Positions 53,908-63,399 of a DNA stretch of 64,000 bases are shown piece by piece. Under the pieces are notes generated by a model, which was not told where the DNA came from, did not search any database, and saw nothing but the letters and a program-made list of their open reading frames with translations. The DNA lies in NCBI RefSeq assembly GCF_014203715.1, contig NZ_JACHJP010000002.1, positions 124,001 through 188,000 of the forward strand, in the 5' to 3' direction. Each line of letters starts with the position of its first letter. Position 1 is the first letter of the stretch. The position numbers were made by a program, and so were the translations under genes. This DNA comes from Streptosporangium saharense (GTDB lineage: Bacteria > Actinomycetota > Actinomycetes > Streptosporangiales > Streptosporangiaceae).

Positions 53908-54578
53908 TCCGGGTCGTCCTGGCCGACGACGAGGAGCTGATCCGTTCGGGATGGGCGACCATGCTCTCCCTCCACAACGACATCGAGGTGGTGGCCGAGG
54001 CGGCAGACGGCCACGAAGCCATCGAGGCCGGTGCGGGCGCGGACGTCGTGCTGATGGACGTCCGCATGCCCCGCATGGACGGCCTGGCCGCGACCAGGGA
54101 GCTCGTCCGCCGCTCCCCGGCGACCCGGGTCGTCGTGGTCCCCACCTTCGAGAACGACCAGCTCGTCTGGGGCGCGCTGCGCGCCGGAGCCGCGGGCTAC
54201 GTGCTCAAACGCGCGCCCGCCCTCGAACTGGCCGAGGCCGTCCGGCTGGTGCACTCGCGCGACGCGGTGCTCTTCCCCAACGCGCTGCGCCGCATCGCCT
54301 CCCCGCACGTCGGTACGGCGAGGCAACGCCTTCCGGTCGAGCTGACCCCTCGTGAGCTGGACGTCCTGCGGCACATCTCGCTCGGGGAGAGCAACGTGGA
54401 GATCGCGGCGGCACTGCACGTGACGAGGGAGACGGTCAAGACGCACGTCGGCAACGTCCTGGACAAGCTCGGCGCCCGCGACCGCACCCAGGCGGCCGTC
54501 CTCGCCTACGAACTCGGCCTGGTCTTCGCGGGCACCGACGGTCACCCAGGCAGGACCGCGCTCCGCCGCCGTGAGTAG
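53877..54578 (+). CDS. NarL/LuxR family response regulator
   Basis: A 233-residue two-domain regulator. Receiver: acidic pair Asp17-Asp18, phosphorylation site Asp61 (VVLMDVRMPRMDG) and Lys in GYVLK. The usual switch Ser/Thr position reads Pro (VVVVPTFEN), an unusual substitution. Output: LuxR helix-turn-helix (LTPRELDVLRHISLGESNVE, IAAALHVTRETVKTHVGNVL). ATG 53877 has GGAGGAGGG eight bases upstream. GTG 53904, which overlaps the kinase stop, is an alternative that trims nine residues. The 3' end overlaps the convergent membrane gene by 37 bp and is partly duplicated at 50.2 kb. Confidence 0.9.
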   Translation: MARSGETAAVIRVVLADDEELIRSGWATMLSLHNDIEVVAEAADGHEAIEAGAGADVVLMDVRMPRMDGLAATRELVRRSPATRVVVVPTFENDQLVWGALRAGAAGYVLKRAPALELAEAVRLVHSRDAVLFPNALRRIASPHVGTARQRLPVELTPRELDVLRHISLGESNVEIAAALHVTRETVKTHVGNVLDKLGARDRTQAAVLAYELGLVFAGTDGHPGRTALRRRE

Positions 54579-55609
54579 GCGAACACCGCGGCGCCCAGCA
54601 GCGGCCCCCAGACAGGGCAGGGGAACAGCACGACGAACAGGACACCGTCCAGGGCCGAGCCGCTCTGCACGGCCCCGGCCAGCACACCCGGGGCCGCGAC
54701 GCACAGGACGGCGGCCGCGAACAGGCCGGGACCGACGGCCAGCGTCACCGGGACGGGCCGCCCACCCGCCCAGGGCACCCACCGGGGGAAGACCTCTCCC
54801 CACCGGCTGATCAGGCCCAGCGTCAGAACGACGGACAGGACCGAACTCATGCCGATCGTGAACCCCTGCAACCGGGTGGCCATGTCACCGGTCGCCGTGG
54901 CGAGGAACTCGATCTGACCGGTCCGCGGGTCGTAGCCGCCGAGCGGCCACGGCGTCACCCAGGACAACCGTGTCAGCGCGTACGGCACGCCGCAGCAGGC
55001 GGCCAGAATCGTGACGGTCCTTCCCCACCGGGGGTTCGCCGTCCCACGCCCACGGGCGAACGACCCGTAGGCCAGCCACGCCCACACGACCGTGATGATC
55101 GCCATCACCCACGACCAGGCGATCCGCTCGCCGTACACGCCGAATCCGGCGGCGATGTTGGCCAGATAGCGCGAGAGCGCGTCGGTCGTGGTCAGCCCGA
55201 GCACCAGCCCGGCCAGAAGCAGGAGCGCCGCCGCGTACGCGACGGGCCGACGCCGTACGCATCCCACCGCCACCAGCGCGCCCACTCCCAGGAAGACAAT
55301 CGGGATCAGGAAGTAGCCGATGGACGACAGCACGGACGCGTCCGACATGATCAGGAGGAAGAAGAGGCTCTGCGCCGCGGCGCCCACCCCGAGGGGTTTC
55401 GGCCAGGACCGGGCACCCAGCGCCAGCATCACCCCCAGCACGCCGGAGGCCAGCAGCAGGCCCACGCCCGGTTCGCGTTCGATCCAGTGGTTGAAACCCA
55501 CCGTGACCTCGCTGGCCGCGCCGTACGGGTAGCTGCCGGGGACGAACCACCACAGGGCAGCCACCGCCAACGTGGCCAAGGAGACTGCCGATGCCGACAA
55601 CCGGCGCAT
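54542..55609 (-). CDS. Polytopic membrane protein of unknown function
   Basis: A 355-residue protein with about nine to ten predicted helices, rich in Ala, Gly, Val and Trp (WWFVPGSYPYGAASEVTVGF, GVYGERIAWSWVMAIITVVW). No family could be named. The ATG 55609 has AGGA seven bases upstream. It is convergent to the response regulator and overlaps it, so it may belong to that signalling locus as a target or co-sensor. Pieces of this gene occur in the scar at 50.2 kb. Confidence 0.75.
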   Translation of the reverse strand: MRRLSASAVSLATLAVAALWWFVPGSYPYGAASEVTVGFNHWIEREPGVGLLLASGVLGVMLALGARSWPKPLGVGAAAQSLFFLLIMSDASVLSSIGYFLIPIVFLGVGALVAVGCVRRRPVAYAAALLLLAGLVLGLTTTDALSRYLANIAAGFGVYGERIAWSWVMAIITVVWAWLAYGSFARGRGTANPRWGRTVTILAACCGVPYALTRLSWVTPWPLGGYDPRTGQIEFLATATGDMATRLQGFTIGMSSVLSVVLTLGLISRWGEVFPRWVPWAGGRPVPVTLAVGPGLFAAAVLCVAAPGVLAGAVQSGSALDGVLFVVLFPCPVWGPLLGAAVFAYSRRRSAVLPG

Positions 55610-55633
55610 TGTTCATTCCTCCCGATCCAGAAC

Positions 55634-56602
55634 TCAACGGCCCCGAGTCTGGCCGCCGCCGGGAGGAGGGACCTCCCCCACGTGGGGGAGCAGTGCGTCG
55701 CGCTGCGCGGGGCTCAGGCGGTCCGGCCTCGGGGCGACGGCGAACACGCCACGCCCGGTCTGTTCCACGGTGAGCGGATCGGAGAGGGCCGGGCGACGGC
55801 CGATCGCGTCCAGGGCGTCGGCCGTCCGCGGGACGGGCCAGTCCAGCGCCGCGGCGAGTTCGTCCACGGTGAGCGGCCGGGCGGCGTACACCAGCGCGGC
55901 CAGCGCCGTCAGCGCGTCGCGGGCGACGGCGTCGGTGAGGCCGCTGTCGTTCATCTGCTCGCTGATCCAGGTGAAGAACCGGGCCGTCCGCCCCAGCCGG
56001 ACGCCCGCGGGCGTGTCAGCGCCGAAGATCTCGATCCCGTGCCGCGCGGCCGCCGCGACCTCGGCGTGTGCCCCGGTGTCGGCTTTGAACGCCCTGAGCC
56101 AGACGTCGTCGCCGACGACGTACCGCTCGCGGCGGCCGAAGTTCCGTGCGCGCCTGACCAGCTCGATCGCCTCAAGGTAGCCGATGGCCTTGGAGACCGA
56201 CGCCGGGCTGACCTGTAGCCGGTGCACGAGGTCGGCGGAGGTCAGGCCCTCCACGTCCGAGGTGAGCAGGCAGGCAAACACGCGGGCGGGCATCCGGGGA
56301 AGGCCGGTTCCGGCGAGGAGCGTCGCGAACCGATCGACGAAACCGCGCACGGACTCGGCCTCCCGCGCACCGGCCGACGACGCCGCGGTCCGGACCGGTC
56401 CGCGGCGGCGGGCGCGCCGCCCGGTGGCCCGCTGGGCGTGGTCGGCCAGGTAGCCGTCGGCCGCGCCGTTGCGCGCCACCTCGCGGCTGATCGTGGACGT
56501 GGGCCTGCCCAGCCGCCTGGCTATCTCGGCGTACCCCAGCCCTTCGGCCAGCCAGACCGCGATCCGCCTGCGGTCCTCGTGGGTCAGCCTGCTTTCGGGC
56601 AT
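55634..56602 (-). CDS. Regulator combining an IS30-type HTH with a GbsR/MarR domain
   Basis: A 322-residue protein. Residues 5-45 are an HTH_38 domain like the N-terminus of IS30 transposases (LTHEDRRRIAVWLAEGLGYA, EIARRLGRPTSTISREVARN). A basic linker follows, then a GbsR/MarR winged helix (LPRMPARVFACLLTSDVEGL, SADLVHRLQVSPASVSKAIG) and a C-terminal helical domain. No DDE catalytic part is present, so the transposase-like HTH has been recruited for regulation. ATG 56602. It is divergent from a beta-lactamase-fold protein with TTGCAACG repeats between. Confidence 0.82.
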   Translation of the reverse strand: MPESRLTHEDRRRIAVWLAEGLGYAEIARRLGRPTSTISREVARNGAADGYLADHAQRATGRRARRRGPVRTAASSAGAREAESVRGFVDRFATLLAGTGLPRMPARVFACLLTSDVEGLTSADLVHRLQVSPASVSKAIGYLEAIELVRRARNFGRRERYVVGDDVWLRAFKADTGAHAEVAAAARHGIEIFGADTPAGVRLGRTARFFTWISEQMNDSGLTDAVARDALTALAALVYAARPLTVDELAAALDWPVPRTADALDAIGRRPALSDPLTVEQTGRGVFAVAPRPDRLSPAQRDALLPHVGEVPPPGGGQTRGR

Positions 56603-56652
56603 CGGCTCGTCCCTGTCGGTTCGGTTTCACGGGTGCGTTCACCAACATTACA

Positions 56653-56763
56653 TTGCAACGACCGGCTGGCATGAATTGCATTTACCGACAATTCTGTTGC
56701 AACGCTCGACGGAGAATCCCAGTAGAAAAGGCTGTTTTCGTTGACGAAGTTTGAAATGCAACG
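56653..56763. promoter_or_regulatory. TTGCAACG-type repeats between the HTH_38-MarR gene and the serine hydrolase gene
   Basis: TTGCAACG occurs at 56653-56660 and 56697-56704, and TGCAACG at 56757-56763. A related AATTGCATTT lies in the opposite sense near 56674. The copies are 44 and 60 bp apart in a divergent promoter region, as expected for a regulator with more than one DNA-binding domain. The stretch is AT-rich compared with the rest of the window. Confidence 0.5.
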
Positions 56764-56808
56764 TAGCTTTTTCCCACCCGGAAAGATCCGGGCGGAATGG
56801 GGGGCCTC

Positions 56809-58464
56809 ATGGCAGGAGTGTTGGACGTGACCCGGATACGGGCTCGCGTCTCCGAACTGCTCGCGGAGTACCGGATCCCGAGCGCCGTGATCGGCGTTCT
56901 CGACGACGGGGGGATCACCGACTTCGCCGTCGGCGTCAGGGACGTCTCCACGCGGGAGCCCGCGACGACCGACACCGTCTACCAGTGCGGCTCCGTGTCG
57001 AAGATGTGGACCGCCCTCGCCTTCATGCGGTTCGTCGACGAGGGGAGGGTCTCCCTGGACGAGCCGGTGCGGACCTACCTCCCCGGCTTCCGGGTCGCCG
57101 ACCCCGGCGTCAGCGCCAGGGTCACCCCCCGTCACCTCCTCAACCACACCGCCGGCATCGAGGAGAGCTACGGCGATCCGGGAGAGGGCGACGACGTGTA
57201 CGAGCGCATGGTGGAGAACGTCGCCGATGCGCGCCAGGTCCACCCCCTGGGTCACACCCACGGCTACAGCCCGGCCCTGGGCTACGCGATCCTCGCCCGC
57301 GTCATGGAGGTGATCGACAGCAGACGGTGGGACGACATCATGAAGGAGCGCCTGTTCGACCCCCTGGGACTGACCTCGACGAGCAGCAGGCGCGAGCACG
57401 TGGACCGGAACCGGGCCGCGACCGGATATCTGGTCCGATCTCTCGAAGAGGGACCCGTCCCCTCACCGCTGGGCCACCTGCCGCGCTCCTTCGGCCCCGG
57501 AGGCAACGTCAGCACGACGGCCAGGGAACTGCTCACCCTGGCGCACGTCCTCCTCAACGAGGGAACGGCGCCGAACGGGACCAGAATCCTCTCGTCCGGT
57601 GCCGTCCGCGAGATGACGGAGTCGCGGGTCCCCGTGCCTGATCCGTATACCTTCGGGCCGGAATGGGCACTCGGCCTCATCGTGTGCGACTGGCACGGCC
57701 AGACCGTCTACGCCCACGACGGCAGCGCGGTCAGCCAGAGCGCCCGCCTGCGGATCCTCCCGGAATCGAACATCGCCATCTCGATGCTGACGAACGCCGG
57801 GCCGCGTGACAGCTTCTACCGGAAGGTGTTCAACGAGATCCTGGCCGACCTCGGCGCGGTCACCATCCCCGGCCTGCCGGAGCCCGACCCGGATCTGGCT
57901 CTCGACCTGTCCAGATACGAAGGCTCCTACGAGCGTCCCGGCACCCGCTACGAGGTGGCCGCCGAACACGGAAGGCTCCACCTCAGATTCACCCTGAATC
58001 CCATGGAGGCACGTCTTCTCGACAGACCGGAGCAGCTCGACTACGAGCTTCTCCCGATCAGCGAGACACATTTCCTGATGCCCTCCGAAGATCCGATGGA
58101 GGACCCGCAGACCGTCGCCATCTACGACTTCGAGAACGGCGCCGCGCGGTATCTCCACATCAACTGCCGAGTGAACCCGCGAACCGACGAGAAAGGTGCC
58201 ACGGTGCACGTCACAGCCGTTTCCACGATTTCCGACAGCGAAGGCTTCTGGGACTCCCTGAAGAAGGCGTACGGCCTGCTTCCCCCGGGGGCCAGGTGGA
58301 CGCTGGCGGTGGCGAGCACCGACGGGAGCAGGGCGGTGAACGTCATCGTCCCCGACTCGATCGACGGCGTCAGGAGCTTCTTCGAGGGTCACACCGGCCC
58401 CTTCGCCACGACGGAGTACTTCGAGGCCGACGCTTCCAACGCGGTCGGCCTCCCGTCGGCGTGA
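56809..58464 (+). CDS. Serine hydrolase (class C beta-lactamase fold) with an extra C-terminal domain
   Basis: A 551-residue protein without a signal peptide. The penicillin-binding-like core covers residues 1-345: Ser62-x-x-Lys65 (GSVSKMW), Tyr153 in HGYSPALGY and a HDGS box near 308. Members include esterases, D-aminopeptidases and DD-peptidases. A lipocalin-like segment follows (residues 360-455). The last ~90 residues (VTAVSTISDSEGFWDSLKKA, then FFEGHTGPFATTEYFEADAS) look like an independent ferredoxin-like alpha/beta unit not normally attached to this family. ATG 56809 was chosen over 56797. Presumably controlled by the divergent HTH_38-MarR regulator. Confidence 0.83.
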   Translation: MAGVLDVTRIRARVSELLAEYRIPSAVIGVLDDGGITDFAVGVRDVSTREPATTDTVYQCGSVSKMWTALAFMRFVDEGRVSLDEPVRTYLPGFRVADPGVSARVTPRHLLNHTAGIEESYGDPGEGDDVYERMVENVADARQVHPLGHTHGYSPALGYAILARVMEVIDSRRWDDIMKERLFDPLGLTSTSSRREHVDRNRAATGYLVRSLEEGPVPSPLGHLPRSFGPGGNVSTTARELLTLAHVLLNEGTAPNGTRILSSGAVREMTESRVPVPDPYTFGPEWALGLIVCDWHGQTVYAHDGSAVSQSARLRILPESNIAISMLTNAGPRDSFYRKVFNEILADLGAVTIPGLPEPDPDLALDLSRYEGSYERPGTRYEVAAEHGRLHLRFTLNPMEARLLDRPEQLDYELLPISETHFLMPSEDPMEDPQTVAIYDFENGAARYLHINCRVNPRTDEKGATVHVTAVSTISDSEGFWDSLKKAYGLLPPGARWTLAVASTDGSRAVNVIVPDSIDGVRSFFEGHTGPFATTEYFEADASNAVGLPSA

Positions 58465-58484
58465 CCGGCGCCCCACATCGTATG

Positions 58485-58506
58485 AGCGCTGTTATATTAG
58501 CGCTGT
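58485..58506 (+). promoter_or_regulatory. Direct repeats and -10 of the MarR-MFS operon
   Basis: AGCGCTGT occurs twice, 14 bp apart (58485-58492 and 58499-58506), each containing the palindrome AGCGCT. TATATT (58493-58498) lies between them and is a -10 candidate only six bases before the GTG start, so the message is probably leaderless and MarR binding would cover the promoter. Confidence 0.5.
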
Positions 58507-58996
58507 GACATCTGTGGACCCCACCGCGTCGCCAGGACGCTGGCACGCGCTGCACGCCCTGCTGACCCACCTGGACGGTCAGATCGAATCCCTCTACACC
58601 GACAGGGACATCGAGGGAGTCCGGCCCCGCTTCGCCTATCCGCTGATCCGGCTCGCGCACACCGGCCCGCTGACGATCCGCGAGCTGGCGGACTCCCTGG
58701 GCCACTCGCACTCGGCGATGAGCCAGACGATCTCGGCGATGCGCCGCGAGGGCCTGGTCAACTCCGAGCCCGGCGCGGACGCCCGCACCCGGCGCATCAC
58801 CCTGACCGACCGCGCCCGCGACCTCATCCCCTTCCTCGAAGCCGAGTGGCGCGCGACCGAGGCCGCCGTCGCCGAACTCGACGACGAGGTTCCCCACCCG
58901 CTCAGCGCGGTCGTCACCGCACTGGAGGACGCCCTTGAGCGGCGGTCGATGAAGGAGCGCATCCTCTCCCACCTCGACGCGGGGAAAGGGCGGTGA
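58505..58996 (+). CDS. MarR family regulator
   Basis: A 163-residue regulator with a MarR winged helix (LTIRELADSLGHSHSAMSQT, ISAMRREGLVNSEPGADART). GTG 58505 lies six bases after a -10 sequence without a ribosome site, which indicates leaderless translation. The stop overlaps the MFS gene (GTGA). It most likely represses this exporter operon through the AGCGCTGT repeats that overlap its own start. Confidence 0.87.
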   Translation: MTSVDPTASPGRWHALHALLTHLDGQIESLYTDRDIEGVRPRFAYPLIRLAHTGPLTIRELADSLGHSHSAMSQTISAMRREGLVNSEPGADARTRRITLTDRARDLIPFLEAEWRATEAAVAELDDEVPHPLSAVVTALEDALERRSMKERILSHLDAGKGR

Positions 58997-60249
58997 GCTG
59001 GCGCGAAAGGCTGGTGGACATCCGGCCCCTGCGGAGCGGCGGGCCCTTCCGCGACCTGTGGATCGGCTCCTCCCTGGCCTCGATCGGCCAGCAGATCGCC
59101 ATCGTCGCCGTCCTGCTCCAGGTCTGGGACCTGACCCACAGCCCGCTCTGGACCGGGGCCATCGGCCTCGCCACGGGCGTGCCGATGCTCGTCCTCGGCC
59201 TGGTCGGCGGGTCGCTGGCCGACGCCGTCGACCGCAGGAGCCTCGTCCGCGCGACCACCCTCGGCCAGGCGCTGACGGCCGCGGGGCTTGTGGCGCAGGC
59301 CGCCGCGGGGAACCGGTCGGTCGTGCTGCTGCTCGCCCTGGTCGCCGTCCAGTCCGGCTGCGCGGCGCTCGGCGCCCCGGCCCGCCGTACCTTCCCGGTG
59401 CGGCTGCTGCCCGCCGACCAGGTCGCCGCGGGACTCGCCCTGCAGAACATCGCCTTCCAGGCGTCGATGCTCCTCGGACCCGCCCTCGCCGGGGTCGTGC
59501 TGGCGCGGTGGCACTATCCCGCCGCGTACACGATCGAGCTCCTGGCCGGGCTCGCATCGCTGGCCGCCGTGGTCAGGCTGCCCCCGATGCCCGCCTCACG
59601 CGCCGACGGCAAGCCCCGGCGCGGCCCGGTCAGGGGAGGCTGGCGGATCAGCCTCCGGCGGCCCACCCTGTGGGGCTCCTTCGCCGTGGACCTCGCCGCG
59701 ACCGTCCTGGCCATGCCGGTCGCCCTCTTCCCCCTGGTCAACGAGCTCCGCTTCGCGGGCGACCCCCGCACGCTGGGGCTCTTCCTGTCGGCGATCGCGC
59801 TCGGCGGGCTCGGCGCCGGCCTGTTCTCCGGGACCGTCACCCGCCTGCGCAGAAGCGGCCTCGTCCAGCTCGTCGCGGCCACGGTCTGGGGTCTGGCCCT
59901 CGCCGGGTTCGGCATGGCCGGGCCCATCTGGCTCGCCCTGCTCTGCCTGGCCGTCGCCAGTGCGGCCGACACCGTCTCCGTGGTCACCCGGGGCACGCTG
60001 GTCCAGCTCGAAACCCCCGACCACTACCGGGGGAGGGTCTCCTCGGTCGAGCACGTCATCGGCATCGCCGGTCCCGAGCTTGGCAATTTCAGGGGAGGGG
60101 TGCTCGCCTCCGTCATGCCCGCTCCCGTTGCCCTGCTGGTGGGCGGGCTGATGGCCTCGATCGCCGTCGTCTCCGTCGGCCTCGTCAACCGTCCCCTGCG
60201 CGACTACCGCGTCCCGACCCGGCGCGAAGTCGTTGATTTGAACACTTGA
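58993..60249 (+). CDS. MFS exporter (DHA3/EntS-like)
   Basis: A 418-residue transporter with twelve predicted helices. The N-terminal part (FRDLWIGSSLASIGQQIAIV) and motif GGSLADAVDRRSLV are typical of the DHA3 group that exports siderophores, macrolides or other drugs. Late motif: VVTRGTLVQLETPDHYRGRV. GTG 58993 overlaps the MarR stop. Substrate unknown; MarR control suggests induction by the exported compound. Confidence 0.87.
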   Translation: MSWRERLVDIRPLRSGGPFRDLWIGSSLASIGQQIAIVAVLLQVWDLTHSPLWTGAIGLATGVPMLVLGLVGGSLADAVDRRSLVRATTLGQALTAAGLVAQAAAGNRSVVLLLALVAVQSGCAALGAPARRTFPVRLLPADQVAAGLALQNIAFQASMLLGPALAGVVLARWHYPAAYTIELLAGLASLAAVVRLPPMPASRADGKPRRGPVRGGWRISLRRPTLWGSFAVDLAATVLAMPVALFPLVNELRFAGDPRTLGLFLSAIALGGLGAGLFSGTVTRLRRSGLVQLVAATVWGLALAGFGMAGPIWLALLCLAVASAADTVSVVTRGTLVQLETPDHYRGRVSSVEHVIGIAGPELGNFRGGVLASVMPAPVALLVGGLMASIAVVSVGLVNRPLRDYRVPTRREVVDLNT

Positions 60250-60281
60250 ATTGCTTCCAATACGTCTGTATAGACTATTGG
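60246..60281 (+). promoter_or_regulatory. Promoter with embedded TetR operator, leaderless start
   Basis: TTGAAT (60246-60251) and TATAGA (60269-60274) are a -35/-10 pair with exactly 17 bp between. The operator is an imperfect 25-bp palindrome, CCAATA...TATTGG (60257-60281), with inner arms GTCT/AGAC and one unpaired C. It covers the spacer and -10. The GTG start at 60284 is nine bases past the -10, so the transcript should begin at or next to the start codon. Confidence 0.6.
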
Positions 60282-60283
60282 AC

Positions 60284-60910
60284 GTGCGACCAATATCCGA
60301 AGAAGACCTGACGACACGGGCCCGCATCCGTGACGCCGCGCTCGGGCTGTTCGCCGAGCACGGCGTCAAGGCGACCACGATCCGGGGCATCGCCGCGGTG
60401 AGCGGGGTCTCGCCCGGCCTGGTGCAGCACCATTTCGGCACCAAGGAGGAGCTGCGGCAGGCGTGCGACGACTACGTCCTCGGCTACCTGCGTGAGCAGA
60501 TCGACGTGGGCGTCACCGGCGGAAACCTGGAGAAGCCCGAGTTCATCGAGAACGTCCACCGCACCGCGCCCCCGCTGATGAAGTATCTCGGCCGCGCGCT
60601 CGTCGACGGCTCACCCGGCGCCGCCGCCATGTTCGACGAGCTCGTGACCATGACGGAGGAGCACCTGTCCCACGAGGGGCACTCCGAGGCCGACCACCGT
60701 GCCCGCGCGGCGGTGCTGACGGCGATGAAGCTCGGCATCGCGGTACTGCACGAACACGTCTCCCGCGCACTCGGCGCCGACGTCTACTCGACGCCCGGCA
60801 CCGTACGCGTCGGCAAGGCCCAGCTCGACCTGATCCGGCCGGAGTTCCTCGGCCGTGAGCTGTTCGAGCAGGCGAGGACCGGTCTGGACAGGTTAGAGGA
60901 GCGACAGTGA
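60284..60910 (+). CDS. TetR family regulator of the ABC exporter
   Basis: A 208-residue TetR protein: helix-turn-helix [20 protein letters not shown] then [20 protein letters not shown], followed by a helical ligand domain. GTG 60284 was chosen because the promoter leaves no room for an upstream start. The stop overlaps the ABC ATPase gene (GTGA). It should repress the whole regulator-ATPase-permease operon through the palindrome just upstream. Confidence 0.88.
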   Translation: MRPISEEDLTTRARIRDAALGLFAEHGVKATTIRGIAAVSGVSPGLVQHHFGTKEELRQACDDYVLGYLREQIDVGVTGGNLEKPEFIENVHRTAPPLMKYLGRALVDGSPGAAAMFDELVTMTEEHLSHEGHSEADHRARAAVLTAMKLGIAVLHEHVSRALGADVYSTPGTVRVGKAQLDLIRPEFLGRELFEQARTGLDRLEERQ

Positions 60911-61797
60911 ACGCGGCGGTGCGGATCGAGGCCCTGGTCAAGAGTTTCGGGCGGACCAGGGCCCTGGACGGGCTCGACCTCACCGTGAGGACGGGGGAGG
61001 TGCACGGCTTCCTCGGGCCGAACGGCTCAGGAAAGACCACCACGATCCGGATCCTGCTCGGCCAGATGCGCGCCGACGCGGGCCGCGCCGAACTCCTCGG
61101 CGGCGATCCCTGGCGGGACGCGACCGAGCTGCACCGGCGGCTCGCCTACGTGCCCGGCGACGTCACCCTGTGGCCGTCCCTGACCGGTGGCGAGGTCATC
61201 GACCTGCTGGGCAGGGTGCGCGGCGGCCTCGACCCCCGACGCCGCGACGAACTGCTCGAACGCTTCGAACTCGACCCGCGCAAGAAGTGCCGCGCCTACT
61301 CCAAGGGCAACCGGCAGAAGGTGGCGCTGGTCGCCGCGTTCGCCTCCGACGTCGAACTGCTGGTGCTCGACGAGCCAACCTCGGGCCTCGACCCGCTGAT
61401 GGAGGCGGTCTTCAACGAGTGCGTCCTGCGGGAGAAGGGCGACGGCCGTACGGTGCTGCTGTCCAGCCACATCCTGTCCGAGGTCGAGGCGCTGTGCGAC
61501 CGGGTGAGCATCATCCGCGCGGGCCGTACCGTCGAGTCGGGAAGCCTCACCGGCCTGCGGCACTTCACCCGCACCTCGGTGACGGCCCAGCTCACCGGGC
61601 CCACACCCGCCCTGGCCGCGCTGCCCGGCGTGTACGACCTCACCGTTGACGGCACCCGTCTGCGCTGCCAGGTGGACGGCGACGCGCTCACCGCGGTGCT
61701 CGGTGAACTGTCCAAGGTGGGCGTGCGCGCGCTGACCACGCATCCGCCGACGCTTGAGGAGCTGTTCCTGCGCCACTACGAGGGAGCGGCGAGATGA
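60907..61797 (+). CDS. ABC exporter ATPase
   Basis: A 296-residue ATPase: Walker [11 protein letters not shown] near residue 39, signature [16 protein letters not shown] and Walker B/D-loop [13 protein letters not shown]. The signature has Asn in place of the usual Met/Gln, a variant common in this subfamily. It energises the permease encoded next and belongs to the drug/antibiotic exporter group (DrrA or tetronasin type). Overlaps both neighbours (GTGA and ATGA), so the three proteins are produced together. Confidence 0.9.
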   Translation: MNAAVRIEALVKSFGRTRALDGLDLTVRTGEVHGFLGPNGSGKTTTIRILLGQMRADAGRAELLGGDPWRDATELHRRLAYVPGDVTLWPSLTGGEVIDLLGRVRGGLDPRRRDELLERFELDPRKKCRAYSKGNRQKVALVAAFASDVELLVLDEPTSGLDPLMEAVFNECVLREKGDGRTVLLSSHILSEVEALCDRVSIIRAGRTVESGSLTGLRHFTRTSVTAQLTGPTPALAALPGVYDLTVDGTRLRCQVDGDALTAVLGELSKVGVRALTTHPPTLEELFLRHYEGAAR

Positions 61798-63365
61798 CCG
61801 GAACCTGGACGTTGATCCGGCTCATCCTGCGCAGGGACCGCGTGCTGCTGCCGGTGTGGATCGCGATCAGCGCGCTGCTGCCCCTGAGCGTCGCCTCCGC
61901 GACCGCCGCCCTCTACACCGACCAGGCCGCCCGCGACGCCTTCGCCGCGGCCTCGATGAGCAACCCCGCCCAACTGGCCATGCGCGGCCCCGTCTACGAG
62001 GCGAGCCTCGGCGGCCTGACCGCCTGGACGCTCGGCTCCTCCGGGGCGTTGATCGGCGCCCTGGTCAGCGTCCTGCTGGTGATCAGGCACACCAGGGCCG
62101 AGGAGGAGACCGGCAGGCGCGAACTGCTGGCCTCGGGCGTCGTCGGCCGCCACGCCCCGCTGGCCGCCGCGCTCACGGTCGTGCTGGCCGCCAACCTGCT
62201 GCTCGGCCTGCTGTCGGTCCCCGGCCTGGTCGGCCAGGGCCTGCCCGTCGGCTCCTCGGTGCTGTTCGGCCTGTCCACCGCCTCGGCGGGCTGGGCGTTC
62301 GCGGCGGTCGCCGCTCTCACCGCACAGCTGACCGCAGCGTCGGGTACGGCACGCGGCCTCGCGGTCGCCGTGGGAGGCCTGCTGTTCGCGGTGCGTTCGG
62401 TGGCCGACTCCGAGGGCGTCGCCTGGCTCGCGTGGCTGTCGCCGTTCGGCTGGGCCAGGCTGACCAGGCCCTACGCGGGCGACCGGTGGTGGGTGCTGGC
62501 GGTGGTCGTGGTGGCCGTCGCCGTGCTGACGGCCGTCGCGTTCGCGCTGTCCACCCGGCGTGACGTGGCCGGTGGCCTGCTACCCGCCCGGCGTGGACCC
62601 GCCACGGGCACGATCCGGGGCGCGTACGGCCTGGCCTGGCGGCTGCACCGGAGCGCGCTCGTGGGCTCCGGGATCGGGTTCTGCCTGCTGGGCGCGTTGG
62701 TCGGCGTGGCGGCGCACGGGATGGACGCCCAGGTGGACACGCCGCAGTTCCGGGAGCTCGTGGCGACGATCGGGGGTCCTGGGGCGAGCATCTCCGAGGT
62801 GTTCTTCACGTTCGTGATGTACGTGCTCAGCCAGCTCGTCACCGCGGTCGCGCTGGTCAGCGCGCTGCGCGCCCGGAGCGAGGAGGCCGCGGGCAGGGCC
62901 GAGCTGCTGCTGGCCGCCCCGGTCGGCAGGGTGCGCTGGGCGCTGAGCCACCTGGTGTTCGCCCTGGCGGGCCCGGCGCTGCTGCTGGCCGTGATGGGGG
63001 CGGCGGCGGGGCTCGCCTACGACGGCGGCGCGCTCCGTGTCGCCGGGGCCACGCTGGCCTACCTTCCCGCGGTCTGGACCATGGTCGGGTTCGCGACGCT
63101 GCTCGTCGGCGTGCTTCCCCGGCAGGCGGCGGCGGTGAGCTGGAGCGTGTTCGGCCTGATCATGCTCGTTGACCTGCTGGCGGAGTTCAAACTGGTCGAC
63201 GGTAGCGTCCGGGACCTCTCACCGTTCGTGCACGTGCCGGCGACCCTGCTTGAGGGCGCCTCCGCCGCGGTCGTGCCGCTGCTCGGGCTGACCGCGGTCG
63301 CGGGGGTCCTGGCCGCCGGGGGAGTGGCGCTCCTGCGCCGACGCGACCTGGTTCCCTCCGGCTGA
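61794..63365 (+). CDS. ABC exporter permease (TnrB/polyketide-antibiotic type)
   Basis: A 523-residue membrane protein with about twelve helices arranged as two similar halves; each half has the [19 protein letters not shown] or [19 protein letters not shown] loop. This internal repeat is characteristic of permeases annotated as polyketide antibiotic exporters. Partner of the ATPase encoded just before. ATG 61794 overlaps the ATPase stop. Substrate is inferred to be the TetR inducer; identity unknown. Confidence 0.88.
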   Translation: MTGTWTLIRLILRRDRVLLPVWIAISALLPLSVASATAALYTDQAARDAFAAASMSNPAQLAMRGPVYEASLGGLTAWTLGSSGALIGALVSVLLVIRHTRAEEETGRRELLASGVVGRHAPLAAALTVVLAANLLLGLLSVPGLVGQGLPVGSSVLFGLSTASAGWAFAAVAALTAQLTAASGTARGLAVAVGGLLFAVRSVADSEGVAWLAWLSPFGWARLTRPYAGDRWWVLAVVVVAVAVLTAVAFALSTRRDVAGGLLPARRGPATGTIRGAYGLAWRLHRSALVGSGIGFCLLGALVGVAAHGMDAQVDTPQFRELVATIGGPGASISEVFFTFVMYVLSQLVTAVALVSALRARSEEAAGRAELLLAAPVGRVRWALSHLVFALAGPALLLAVMGAAAGLAYDGGALRVAGATLAYLPAVWTMVGFATLLVGVLPRQAAAVSWSVFGLIMLVDLLAEFKLVDGSVRDLSPFVHVPATLLEGASAAVVPLLGLTAVAGVLAAGGVALLRRRDLVPSG

Positions 63366-63387
63366 CCAGTACTTTTACTGATATCGG

Positions 63388-63399
63388 GATAATGGAGTG
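63388..63399 (+). promoter_or_regulatory. -10 element of a leaderless gene
   Basis: GATAAT (63388-63393) lies five bases before the GTG start at 63399; TGACCA at 63363 is a possible -35 with 19-bp spacing. No ribosome-binding site is seen. Confidence 0.4.
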
